Shown here piece by piece: positions 36,651-44,151 of a stretch of DNA of 64,000 nt (position 1 is the stretch's first letter; every line of letters starts with the position of its first letter). Under the pieces are notes generated by a model, which did no database searches, was not told where the DNA came from, and was given only the letters and a program-made list of their open reading frames with translations. Source of the DNA: Comamonas testosteroni. GTDB taxonomy: Bacteria; Pseudomonadota; Gammaproteobacteria; Burkholderiales; Burkholderiaceae_C. The position numbers and the translations under genes were made by a program. The DNA is taken from the NCBI RefSeq assembly GCF_030505195.1, contig NZ_CP129673.1, forward strand, positions 111,836-175,835, read 5' to 3'.

Positions 36651-37844
36651 ATTTTGTTTAAGACATGCAAAGGGTGCATCAGGCAGGTAATGTGACAGAA
36701 ATTCCGGCGGGATGCCTTCCTTCACGAAGGTGGCGCGCAACCGTTCCAAGGAAGCGGGATCGCGCCGACCATAGGAAGCCAACGCGAACAGCGAGCGTGC
36801 CGTCTCGGGGTTGTGTCGCGCTTCAATGATGGCCTCGTCGATGGCCTGGACTGCACGCTGCCAGTGATTGATGGGCTCGGGCTTCGGCGCTTTCGTCGGC
36901 AGGCCACTGGTGAACCCGGTTTGGGGCTCGGACCAGAATAGCTTTGCCTGCTCGCCTGGCGGGCTGATGTCCCTCACCTCAATCAAGCTGATTGCCGTTG
37001 CCGCCGCCTCCAGCATCTGTAACCGTACTATCGGATTCAGGGTTTCATACGGTCGCCACAGACTTTGCCCAGCACGCAGCGGATGCCCGCAGCCTTCCCA
37101 GACTTGGCGGGGATACCCCGCGCAGGTTCCGCACGCGGAAAGCGGGGTGTTCAGCTCATCGAGCAGCGTGCGAAGAAGTCGAAACCACAATCCGGCGTGG
37201 ATGCGTCGGCGCGGCAGCTCCACGTGACCGGTTGTCAGTGCCTGCCAGGTACGCTGGTCCATCGCCGCAATCGCGTCGCTGGCGGTGCGCGGTTCGGCGT
37301 CGGCGTTCTCCCAGCCGAGAAACCGCCCTGGCACGCCCCAATAGGATTCCAGCCAGCAGCCATGCAGCGGGCAGCTCAGCATCAGGGGCAGCTTCCACGC
37401 GAGCAGTACGGCTTGGTTCTCCGGATCGCTCAGGCAGAGCGGACAGGCGCGGTTTATCGGCTGGCTGGGCAGCCAGGCACGCCAGCTCGTGATGGATCGC
37501 GTCTTACGGCGGAGTCTTGGCAGCAACACCGAGAGCTGAAACGCATAGGTTTCCAAGGCGTCTGGAATCTGGTCATCAAGGCTGTCCAGTAGCCAAGGCA
37601 CCCATCCGGCGAAACTCATACAGCGCAGCCGGTCCAGCTCGATGCCGCTCCGCTGGGAAAGCAACGCCAGCAGCGAGAGTGGTGGCGCGGTGTCCAGGTC
37701 ATCGACCTGGCCGTGACCAAGATCGTGCTCCAGCAGGTCGGGCTCCTCCATGTGATAGCAAAGGGCCACGCGGTTGAGCCATGAGGACAGCGCCTCGCCT
37801 TCTTTCGGGGCGGGATGCAGCGGCCAGCGCGGCGCAGGCTTCAC
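36627..37844 (-). CDS. tniQ: Transposition protein TniQ
   Basis: The GTG start at 37844 (VKPAPRWPLHPAPKEGEALS) overlaps the tniB stop by 4 bp and gives 405 aa, the known length. The upstream extension of the frame is a shadow of tniB. It has TniQ/TnsD-type zinc motifs CPLCLSDPENQ...CPLHGCWL and CGTCAGYPRQVWEGCGHPL. It helps target and assemble the TniA/TniB transpososome. Confidence 0.93.
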   Translation of the reverse strand: MKPAPRWPLHPAPKEGEALSSWLNRVALCYHMEEPDLLEHDLGHGQVDDLDTAPPLSLLALLSQRSGIELDRLRCMSFAGWVPWLLDSLDDQIPDALETYAFQLSVLLPRLRRKTRSITSWRAWLPSQPINRACPLCLSDPENQAVLLAWKLPLMLSCPLHGCWLESYWGVPGRFLGWENADAEPRTASDAIAAMDQRTWQALTTGHVELPRRRIHAGLWFRLLRTLLDELNTPLSACGTCAGYPRQVWEGCGHPLRAGQSLWRPYETLNPIVRLQMLEAAATAISLIEVRDISPPGEQAKLFWSEPQTGFTSGLPTKAPKPEPINHWQRAVQAIDEAIIEARHNPETARSLFALASYGRRDPASLERLRATFVKEGIPPEFLSHYLPDAPFACLKQNDGLSDKF

Positions 37845-38749
37845 ATCAGTTCCCGCTCGAATTGCCGCCGCCGCTCGCTGGGTCCGGTGTAAACGGCCAT
37901 GCTGAGTGTGCGATGGTTGATCGCTTCCTCGCCGCTCTCCACGGCGACGATGGCCGCCGCCATCAGCAAGTGCGCCAGTTCCCCTATGGTGCCCTCGCTG
38001 CGTGTGAGCAGGTAGCGAGCCATGTCCAGCGTGGCAATTGGGGAAGGCCGGCGCAGCGGGAGCGAAGCGGCGAAGCTGGCCAGCAGTGAGCAGCAATCGT
38101 CGTTGGCCTCCCATACCGGCAGCATCATCGGCTCGAAGCGATTTTCCAACTGGTCATCGGAGCGGATGGCTAGGTAGGCGTCGCGCGTGCCTACCCCAAC
38201 CAACGGGATGCGCAGTTCGTTGCCGAGGAAGCGCAGCAGGTTGAGGAATTCCCGGCGGTTGACGCTGTTGCCGGCCAGCACGTTGTGCAGCTCGTCGATC
38301 ACCAGCATGCGCACGCCGACCTTGCGCAGCAGTGCCAGAGCCAGTTGCTCCATTTCCGGCAACCGTGGGCGTGGGCGCAGCGGCGCGCCCATCGCGGCGA
38401 GCAGCGCGACGTAGAAGCGGATCACGGACGGCTCGGACGGCATCTGCACGACCAACACCGGGATGTGCTCCTGGTCGGCGTCGGAGCTGGCCGGGTGGGT
38501 GCGGCGGAACTTCTCGACGATCATCGACTTGCCATTGTTGGTCGGGCCAACCAGCAGCAGGTTGGGCATGCGTTGCTTGTTTGGCCACGCATAAAGGGCT
38601 TCCAGCCGGTTCAGCGCCTCGACTGCGCGCGGATAGCCGATCCAGCGGTCGGCGCGAAGGCGCTGGATGCGCTCGTCCGCCGGAAGACGGGCCAAGCCCT
38701 GGGCCGCCGGCAGCAGGTGGGACAGGTCGATGATGGGATATTCGTCCAC
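37841..38749 (-). CDS. tniB: Transposition ATPase TniB
   Basis: 302 aa from a GTG at 38749 (VDEYPIIDLSHLLPAAQGLA). AAA+ ATPase with Walker A GPTNNGKSMIVEKF, Walker B MLVIDELHNVLAG and sensor LVGVGTRDAYLAI. It is the TnsC/MuB-like regulator that captures target DNA for TniA. It is coupled to tniQ by a 4-bp overlap; its start lies at the end of tniA. Confidence 0.94.
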   Translation of the reverse strand: MDEYPIIDLSHLLPAAQGLARLPADERIQRLRADRWIGYPRAVEALNRLEALYAWPNKQRMPNLLLVGPTNNGKSMIVEKFRRTHPASSDADQEHIPVLVVQMPSEPSVIRFYVALLAAMGAPLRPRPRLPEMEQLALALLRKVGVRMLVIDELHNVLAGNSVNRREFLNLLRFLGNELRIPLVGVGTRDAYLAIRSDDQLENRFEPMMLPVWEANDDCCSLLASFAASLPLRRPSPIATLDMARYLLTRSEGTIGELAHLLMAAAIVAVESGEEAINHRTLSMAVYTGPSERRRQFERELM

Positions 38750-38751
38750 GG

Positions 38752-40431
38752 CTACCACTCCTCAATCTGGTCGAACGGTTTGGCGGGTGGCAAGTTGTCT
38801 GCCTGCGGGTCGGCAATATCCGTATCCGGCGGAACGGGCTTGTCCGGCCGAGCTGATGTCTTGAGGTGCTGGCGGCGATCCGCGTCACGCCGCGCCTTGC
38901 GTGTGGCCTTCTGCGCGCTGGTCACAATCTCACGCATCTGGCCGATCATGCGGAACAGCGCCGACTCATCCACCTGTTCGCGCCCTTGCTGCCGCAGTTT
39001 CGCCAGCGCCTGCCGTTGTTCCCAGAGGGTGACAGCCGGATGCGACAAGGTACGGTAGGGAATTTCCAGGTAATGCTGTCCCTCCGGTTCCAGGACCCAG
39101 ATACGGCTGATGTCGCGCGGATCGCGCCGGATCAGAAAGGACGGCCAGCGTTCACGCCGTGCAATCCACGGCTTGAGCGCATCGGCGTAGTAGTGGATGT
39201 GGTCGATGACAAAGCCGGTGCGGGTCAGCGTGCGCCGGAGGATCGGCAGAAAATCGACCAGGAACGAAGTAGCGCGTGTGACGACGGCCGGTACGCCGAC
39301 ACGCGCCACGGCCTCGGCCCAGCGCGCGGCCGGCGGTTGGAGCAGGCCGTTGTGCACCGAACCGTGGTAGGTGCCGACCGCCAATGTGAGCCAGCGCTCT
39401 AGCTCGCGCAGCGTCAGGGCGGCCTTGTTTTCGGAATCGTAGTCGCCGCGCTGGTCAGGGTTGGAGAAGGTCGTTCCCGGCAGTTCGTCGTGAATCATCT
39501 GCATCGCCGTGCCGATGATCCGTTCCACGATGCCGCCATAGTGCGGCTGTCCCAGCGGGCGATAGTCCAGCCGGATGCCATGCTGCTCGCAACCCCGGCG
39601 CAGGGCCTCGCTCTTGAACTCGGCCGCGTTGTCTAGGTAGAGCAGCAAGGGCTTGCCGCTCATCTGCCAATCCATTTCCACGTTCAGTCCTTCCAGCCAA
39701 GGGCGCTTGTCGCAGGCGACATGCACGAGGCACAGGCCAACCGAAACGGCAGACGGCGCTTCCAGCGTGACGACCATGCCGAGCACGCAGCGGGTGAACA
39801 CGTCGATGGCGAGGGTCAGGTACGGGCGGCCAATAGGTTGCCGGTCGCGGTCATCGACCACGATCAGGTCGATGACCGTATGGTCTATCTGCACCTGCTC
39901 CAGCGGCGCGGTCACGGCAGGAGGCTCGCCGCCCACACCTTGTAGGTCACGAGCGGCATCCTGGCCTTCCCGCCGGCGGATGACCTTGCGCGGGTCAAGG
40001 CTAGCGATCCGTAAGGCCACGGTATTGCGCGCCGGCACTCGCAGTTTTTGAGCCTTGCACACCTGAGTGACTTCGCGGTGAAAGGCCGCTAGGCTGCGCT
40101 TCTGCTTGGTCAGGAACCGCTTTTGCAGTAGCTCGTGGATGACGCGCTCGACCGGTTCCGGCAAGCGCCCCTTACCTTTACCTCCACCGGACTGGCCGGG
40201 CACCAGATCCGTCACGAGGCCGCTGCCTTGCCGGGCACGCCGGATCAGAACGTATACCTGGCGCCGAGACAAGCCCAGCGCCTGAGCCGCCATATCGGCC
40301 GCTTCGTGCCCGACCGTCTCCGACTGCGCCAACGGACTGATGATCTCCGCACGACGGCGCGCACGCTCCCAAGCCTCATCAGGCAGAGTGGCCACGCCTT
40401 GTTCTGGAATCCGTGGGGTGTCCGTCGCCAT
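38752..40431 (-). CDS. tniA: TniA DDE transposase
   Basis: 559 aa from MATDTPRIPEQGVATLPDEA (40431), the family length; an ATG 12 codons upstream is less likely. N-terminal HTH (AAQALGLSRRQVYVLIRRAR), rve-type DDE core with VQIDHTVIDLIVVDDRDRQ, LLLYLDNAAEFKSEALRRGC and PHYGGIVERIIGTAM, and a Mu-type C-terminal part. It cuts and joins the 25-bp IRi and IRt ends. It is complete. Confidence 0.95.
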   Translation of the reverse strand: MATDTPRIPEQGVATLPDEAWERARRRAEIISPLAQSETVGHEAADMAAQALGLSRRQVYVLIRRARQGSGLVTDLVPGQSGGGKGKGRLPEPVERVIHELLQKRFLTKQKRSLAAFHREVTQVCKAQKLRVPARNTVALRIASLDPRKVIRRREGQDAARDLQGVGGEPPAVTAPLEQVQIDHTVIDLIVVDDRDRQPIGRPYLTLAIDVFTRCVLGMVVTLEAPSAVSVGLCLVHVACDKRPWLEGLNVEMDWQMSGKPLLLYLDNAAEFKSEALRRGCEQHGIRLDYRPLGQPHYGGIVERIIGTAMQMIHDELPGTTFSNPDQRGDYDSENKAALTLRELERWLTLAVGTYHGSVHNGLLQPPAARWAEAVARVGVPAVVTRATSFLVDFLPILRRTLTRTGFVIDHIHYYADALKPWIARRERWPSFLIRRDPRDISRIWVLEPEGQHYLEIPYRTLSHPAVTLWEQRQALAKLRQQGREQVDESALFRMIGQMREIVTSAQKATRKARRDADRRQHLKTSARPDKPVPPDTDIADPQADNLPPAKPFDQIEEW

Positions 40432-40547
40432 GCTCACCTCGCTTTGGTGCACACGAGTATTGAGCATAGTCGAGATTGGTGCAGATCACTTCTGATATTG
40501 AACTGTCAGGAGCTGGCTGCACAACAGCCATTACGCCCAATCAACTG

Positions 40548-40572
40548 GTGCAGTCGTCTTCTGAAAATGACA
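40548..40572 (-). repeat. IRt of the Tn402-type element
   Basis: The reverse complement begins TGTCATTTTCAGAAGACGAC and ends TGCAC. An internal repeat (TGTCAGGAGCTGGCTGCAC) lies at 40504-40522. Confidence 0.92.
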
Positions 40573-40712
40573 GATGCGCATGATTGCTTATTCCTATTGC
40601 CATTTGTTTTTATTTTGCAATACGTTTTAGCAACGCACAACACCTTATGGGTGTGCTGCCTCCATTGTGATTGCGCAAATGACCGTTTTTGCAATCTACT
40701 CAAGACTTTATT

Positions 40713-40751
40713 TTGTAGATCTTATCTCATTATTGTAGTAACATCTACGAA
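40713..40751. promoter_or_regulatory. Putative operator of the chromate operon
   Basis: TTGTAGAT (40713-40720) and ATCTACGAA (40743-40751) form a dyad, and GTAG-N6-CTAC (40735-40748) a tighter one, abutting the chrB start. It is likely the ChrB or ChrF binding site and promoter region; this is inferred from position. Confidence 0.45.
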
Positions 40752-41690
40752 ATGAATTTGCTTTCGCTTATCCTTTCCTTGCCTACTGAAAACGCGACCG
40801 TCCGGCAACGGACGTGGCGTGCCCTCAAAGCCTCCGGCGCTGCGGTGCTGCGCGACGGCGTGTACCTGATGCCCGACCGCGACGAATGCCGCGCGGTGCT
40901 GGATAACTTGGCCTCCGATGTGCGTGAAGGCGGTGGGGTCGCTCATGTGCTGCGTATGGAAGACCCTGAAGGGGTCAACTTCGTCGCATTATTCGACCGC
41001 AGCAACGATTTTGCTGCCTTGCTAGTCGATGTCCATCATCTCAGGCAGACGCTGACATTGGATACCGTGCAAGACGTGCTGCGGCAGGTGCGTAAGCTTC
41101 GCAAATCCTTTACTACGCTGGTTGAAATCGACTTCTACCCCGGCGAGGCTCAGCGTCAAGCGGACAGTGCGTTGTGTGAACTGGAACAAGCTTGCGCCCG
41201 CACGCTGTCGCCGGACGAGCCGCACGCTGTAGAGGGGACTATTACCCGCTTGGATCGTTTGGATTACCAGGCCCGTACCTGGGCCACTCGCGCACGTCCT
41301 TGGGTTGATCGGCTCGCCAGCGCATGGCTGATCCGGCGCTTCATCGACCCGCAGGCGCGCATCCTTTGGTTGGCAACCCCTGCGGACTGCCCGCCGGATG
41401 CGTTGGGCTTCGACTTCGATGGCGCGACGTTCAGCCATGTCGGCAGCCGTGTCACGTTCGAGGTCCTGGCGGCGAGCTTTGGGCTGGAACAGCCCGCCAT
41501 CACAAGGATTGGCCTTGTGGTGCATTACCTCGACGTGGGCGGCATCCAGCCGCCAGAGGCCACTGGTATCGAAAGCGTACTGGCCGGTTTGCGGGAAACG
41601 GTTGACCACGACGATCAACTATTGGCCATCGCCTCCACTGTGTTCGATGGCTTACTGGCCAGCTTTGAAAAAGGGACCCTCACCGTATGA
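40752..41690 (+). CDS. chrB: ChrB, chromate-sensing regulator
   Basis: 312 aa, the usual length. The N-terminal half (LLSLILSLPTENATVRQRTW) matches ChrB regulators. The C-terminal chromate-resistance domain begins near RARPWVDRLASAWLIRRFID and includes GFDFDGATFSHVGSRVTFEV and RIGLVVHYLDVGG. ChrB is needed for chromate-induced expression of chrA. Its stop overlaps the chrA start (GTATGA). It is the first gene of chrB-A-C-F. Confidence 0.93.
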   Translation: MNLLSLILSLPTENATVRQRTWRALKASGAAVLRDGVYLMPDRDECRAVLDNLASDVREGGGVAHVLRMEDPEGVNFVALFDRSNDFAALLVDVHHLRQTLTLDTVQDVLRQVRKLRKSFTTLVEIDFYPGEAQRQADSALCELEQACARTLSPDEPHAVEGTITRLDRLDYQARTWATRARPWVDRLASAWLIRRFIDPQARILWLATPADCPPDALGFDFDGATFSHVGSRVTFEVLAASFGLEQPAITRIGLVVHYLDVGGIQPPEATGIESVLAGLRETVDHDDQLLAIASTVFDGLLASFEKGTLTV

Positions 41691-43054
41691 CTCAAACCGT
41701 CGTAACCAAGGAGGCTGTGGCAGTGCCTCCCTCCCCACAAGTTGTCAGCTTTTGGCAAGCGTTTCGCCTGTGGTTAAAGATCGGGTTCATAGGCTTCGGC
41801 GGCCCCGCCGGACAGATCGCGATCATGCACCGCGAATTGGTCGAACAGCGGCGCTGGATCAGCGAGCGTCGCTTTCTGCATGCGCTCAACTTCTGCATGC
41901 TGCTTCCGGGCCCGGAGGGGCAGCAACTCGCCACATACATGGGCTGGCTAATGCACCGAACTTGGGGAGGCATAGTTGCAGGTGTCCTGTTTGTGCTGCC
42001 TTCGCTCTTCTTTCTGATCGCGCTGTCGTGGATTTACATTGCGTTCGGTGACACGCCGCTGGTTTCCGGCCTGTTCTACGGCATCAAACCTGCCATCACC
42101 GCGGTTGTCGTGCAGGCCGTGCATCGGATCGGCTCGCGTGCTCTCAAGAACGGCCTGATGTGGGCGATTGCCGCTGGGGCATTCGTCGCCATCTTCGCGA
42201 TGAATGTGCCGTTTCCGGCCATCGTCGCCGGGGCCGCGCTGATAGGGTATATCGGCGGTCGCGTTACCCCGGACAAATTCAGGGCCGGCGGCGCGCATCG
42301 TGCGGCCGATAAATCCTATGGCCCCGCGCTGATCGATGACAACACCCCCATACCGTCGCACGCCCTGTTCCGCTGGTCTGGCTCGCTGCGGGTTGCCGCG
42401 ATGGGTTGCCTGTTGTGGCTGATCCCCATGGCATTCCTTCTCGGCACCTATGGCTGGGACCACACCCTGACCCAGATGGGCTGGTTCTTTACGAAAGCCG
42501 CATTACTGACCTTTGGGGGGGCCTATGCAGTATTGCCGTACATCTATCAGGGTGCGGTCGGCCATTACAGTTGGCTCACCCCCACGCAGATGGTCGATGG
42601 GTTGGCGCTCGGCGAGGCCAATCCGGGGCCGCTCATTATGGTGGTGGCCTTCGTCGGCTTTGTGGGGGCCTATGTACAGGCACTATTCGGCCCCGATATG
42701 TTGTTCGTTGCCGGTGCGGTCGCAGCCGCGCTGGTGACCTGGTTCACTTTCCTGCCGTCCTTCATTTTCATCCTCGCCGGAGGGCCGTTCGTAGAGTCGA
42801 CGCGCGGAGATCTCCGGTTTACCGCGCCGCTGACTGCGATAACGGCAGCGGTGGTCGGTGTGATCCTGAACCTGGCCGTGTTTTTCGCCTATCACGTGCT
42901 CTGGCCCAAAGGCCTCGCCGGGCACTTCGACTGGGTGTCGGCACTGATCACCATCGGTGCGGCAGTGGCCTTGTTCCGCTTCAAGCGAAACGTGATTCAC
43001 GTCATCGCGGCATGTGCGGTGCTGGGCCTGATATTGAAGACCTTGATCTTGTGA
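41687..43054 (+). CDS. chrA: ChrA, chromate efflux transporter (CHR family)
   Basis: 455 aa with two homologous halves, the long-chain CHR type. The first has IGFIGFGGPAGQIAIMHREL and LPGPEGQQLATYMGW; the second has FGGAYAVLPYIYQGAV and ALGEANPGPLIMVVAFVGFV. It exports chromate from the cytoplasm at the inner membrane. It overlaps chrB by 4 bp, showing tight coupling. Confidence 0.95.
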   Translation: MTQTVVTKEAVAVPPSPQVVSFWQAFRLWLKIGFIGFGGPAGQIAIMHRELVEQRRWISERRFLHALNFCMLLPGPEGQQLATYMGWLMHRTWGGIVAGVLFVLPSLFFLIALSWIYIAFGDTPLVSGLFYGIKPAITAVVVQAVHRIGSRALKNGLMWAIAAGAFVAIFAMNVPFPAIVAGAALIGYIGGRVTPDKFRAGGAHRAADKSYGPALIDDNTPIPSHALFRWSGSLRVAAMGCLLWLIPMAFLLGTYGWDHTLTQMGWFFTKAALLTFGGAYAVLPYIYQGAVGHYSWLTPTQMVDGLALGEANPGPLIMVVAFVGFVGAYVQALFGPDMLFVAGAVAAALVTWFTFLPSFIFILAGGPFVESTRGDLRFTAPLTAITAAVVGVILNLAVFFAYHVLWPKGLAGHFDWVSALITIGAAVALFRFKRNVIHVIAACAVLGLILKTLIL

Positions 43055-43063
43055 GGTGACACC

Positions 43064-43672
43064 ATGTCCTTCGACATTAAACCGCTGCCTTTCCCCGCAA
43101 GTACCCTAAATGGTCTGTCCGAAAAGCTGATCGCCAGCCATCACGAAAACAACTATTCCGGGGCCGTCAAACGCCTGAACGCCATCCACACCAAGCTCGG
43201 CACCCTTGACTTCACGCAGGAAGCCGGCTTCCTGCTGAACGGTCTCAAACGCGAAGAACTGATCGCCTACAACTCGATGCTGCTGCATGAGATCTACTTC
43301 GACTCGCTGGGCGGCAACGGCGTGTTGCCCGTAGGCCCGCTGTGCGAGGCGATCGAGCGCGACTTTGGCAGCGTCGAGCGCTGGCAGGCCGAATTCTCGG
43401 CGATGGGCAAGGCGCTCGGCGGCGGTTCCGGCTGGGTGCTGCTGGTCCAATCAGCGCGCGACGGCAAGTTGAGCAACCAGTGGGCCGCCGATCACTGCCA
43501 CACCTTGGCTGGCGCTTTGCCAATCCTGGCGCTTGATATGTATGAACACGCGTATCACATCGACTATGGCGCCAAGGCCGGTGCCTATGTAGATGCATTC
43601 ATGGCCAACATCGACTGGCAACGAGCGGCTATTCGCTGGGCTAGTCACCAACCCTCAGGAGGACTCTCATGA
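43064..43672 (+). CDS. chrC: ChrC, Fe/Mn-type superoxide dismutase
   Basis: 202 aa. Metal ligands are visible: SHHENNYSG near residue 26, LLHEIYFDSLGG near 75, and LDMYEHAYHIDYGAKAGAY with Asp and His near 158-162. The fold is that of Fe-SOD. In chromate operons such as that of TnOtChr it removes superoxide formed by chromate reduction. GAGGTGACACC precedes the ATG, 9 bp after chrA. Confidence 0.9.
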   Translation: MSFDIKPLPFPASTLNGLSEKLIASHHENNYSGAVKRLNAIHTKLGTLDFTQEAGFLLNGLKREELIAYNSMLLHEIYFDSLGGNGVLPVGPLCEAIERDFGSVERWQAEFSAMGKALGGGSGWVLLVQSARDGKLSNQWAADHCHTLAGALPILALDMYEHAYHIDYGAKAGAYVDAFMANIDWQRAAIRWASHQPSGGLS

Positions 43673-44121
43673 AATGGATTACCCGCGAACGCCCGAAGAT
43701 CGATCGCATTGCCTGCCCGTGGATGGTGACGCGGTTCATCGACACGGATGCCGAGTTCCTCTACGTCCCGGCAGGCGACGTGCTGCGCATCGCTCAGGAG
43801 ACCGGCGCGGTCCCGTATGACATTCCTGGAGTGGAACTTTCCCATGACGGTGAGCTTTGCAGCTTCGATGCCTTCCTGGCCAAGTACGCGATGGATGACC
43901 CTGCCCTCAAACAGCTCGCCGTGATTGTTCGCGGTGCCGATACATCCCGACTTGACCTGACGCCGCAGTCGACAGGGTTGTACGCGCTATCTCTTGGCTT
44001 GTCGCAGAACTTCAGCGACGACCATGAAATGCTCAAGCACGGCATGGTGATGTACGACGCGTTCTATGCATGGTGCAAGCACTGCCAGAGTGAGACGCAT
44101 AACTGGCCGCCGAAGATGTAA
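43669..44121 (+). CDS. chrF: ChrF-like, stand-alone chromate-resistance domain
   Basis: 150 aa: ERPKIDRIACPWMVTRFIDT at the start, DVLRIAQETGAVPYDIPGVE, and a His/Cys-rich tail (HGMVMYDAFYAWCKHCQSET). This corresponds to the C-terminal domain of ChrB alone and to the fourth gene (chrF) of the TnOtChr operon. It overlaps chrC by 4 bp. The role is probably regulatory or metal-binding. The gene name is by operon position. Confidence 0.8.
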   Translation: MKWITRERPKIDRIACPWMVTRFIDTDAEFLYVPAGDVLRIAQETGAVPYDIPGVELSHDGELCSFDAFLAKYAMDDPALKQLAVIVRGADTSRLDLTPQSTGLYALSLGLSQNFSDDHEMLKHGMVMYDAFYAWCKHCQSETHNWPPKM

Positions 44122-44151
44122 CCAAGCGAATTCGAGAGGGAGTCGCCGGAC

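Larger units (their letters stand above)
32017..40572. mobile_element. Tn402-type class 1 integron with complete tni module
   Basis: The 25-bp terminal repeats are IRi (32017-32041) and IRt (40548-40572), both TGTC(G/A)TTTTCAGAAGACG(G/A)CTGCAC read inwards. Inside are intI1, attI1, cassettes, then tniR, tniQ, tniB and tniA. There is no 3' conserved segment (qacEdelta1/sul1), so this is the ancestral, self-transposable layout. Flanking 5-mers (GTATA left, GATGC right) do not match, so the original insertion site has since been rearranged. Confidence 0.92.
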
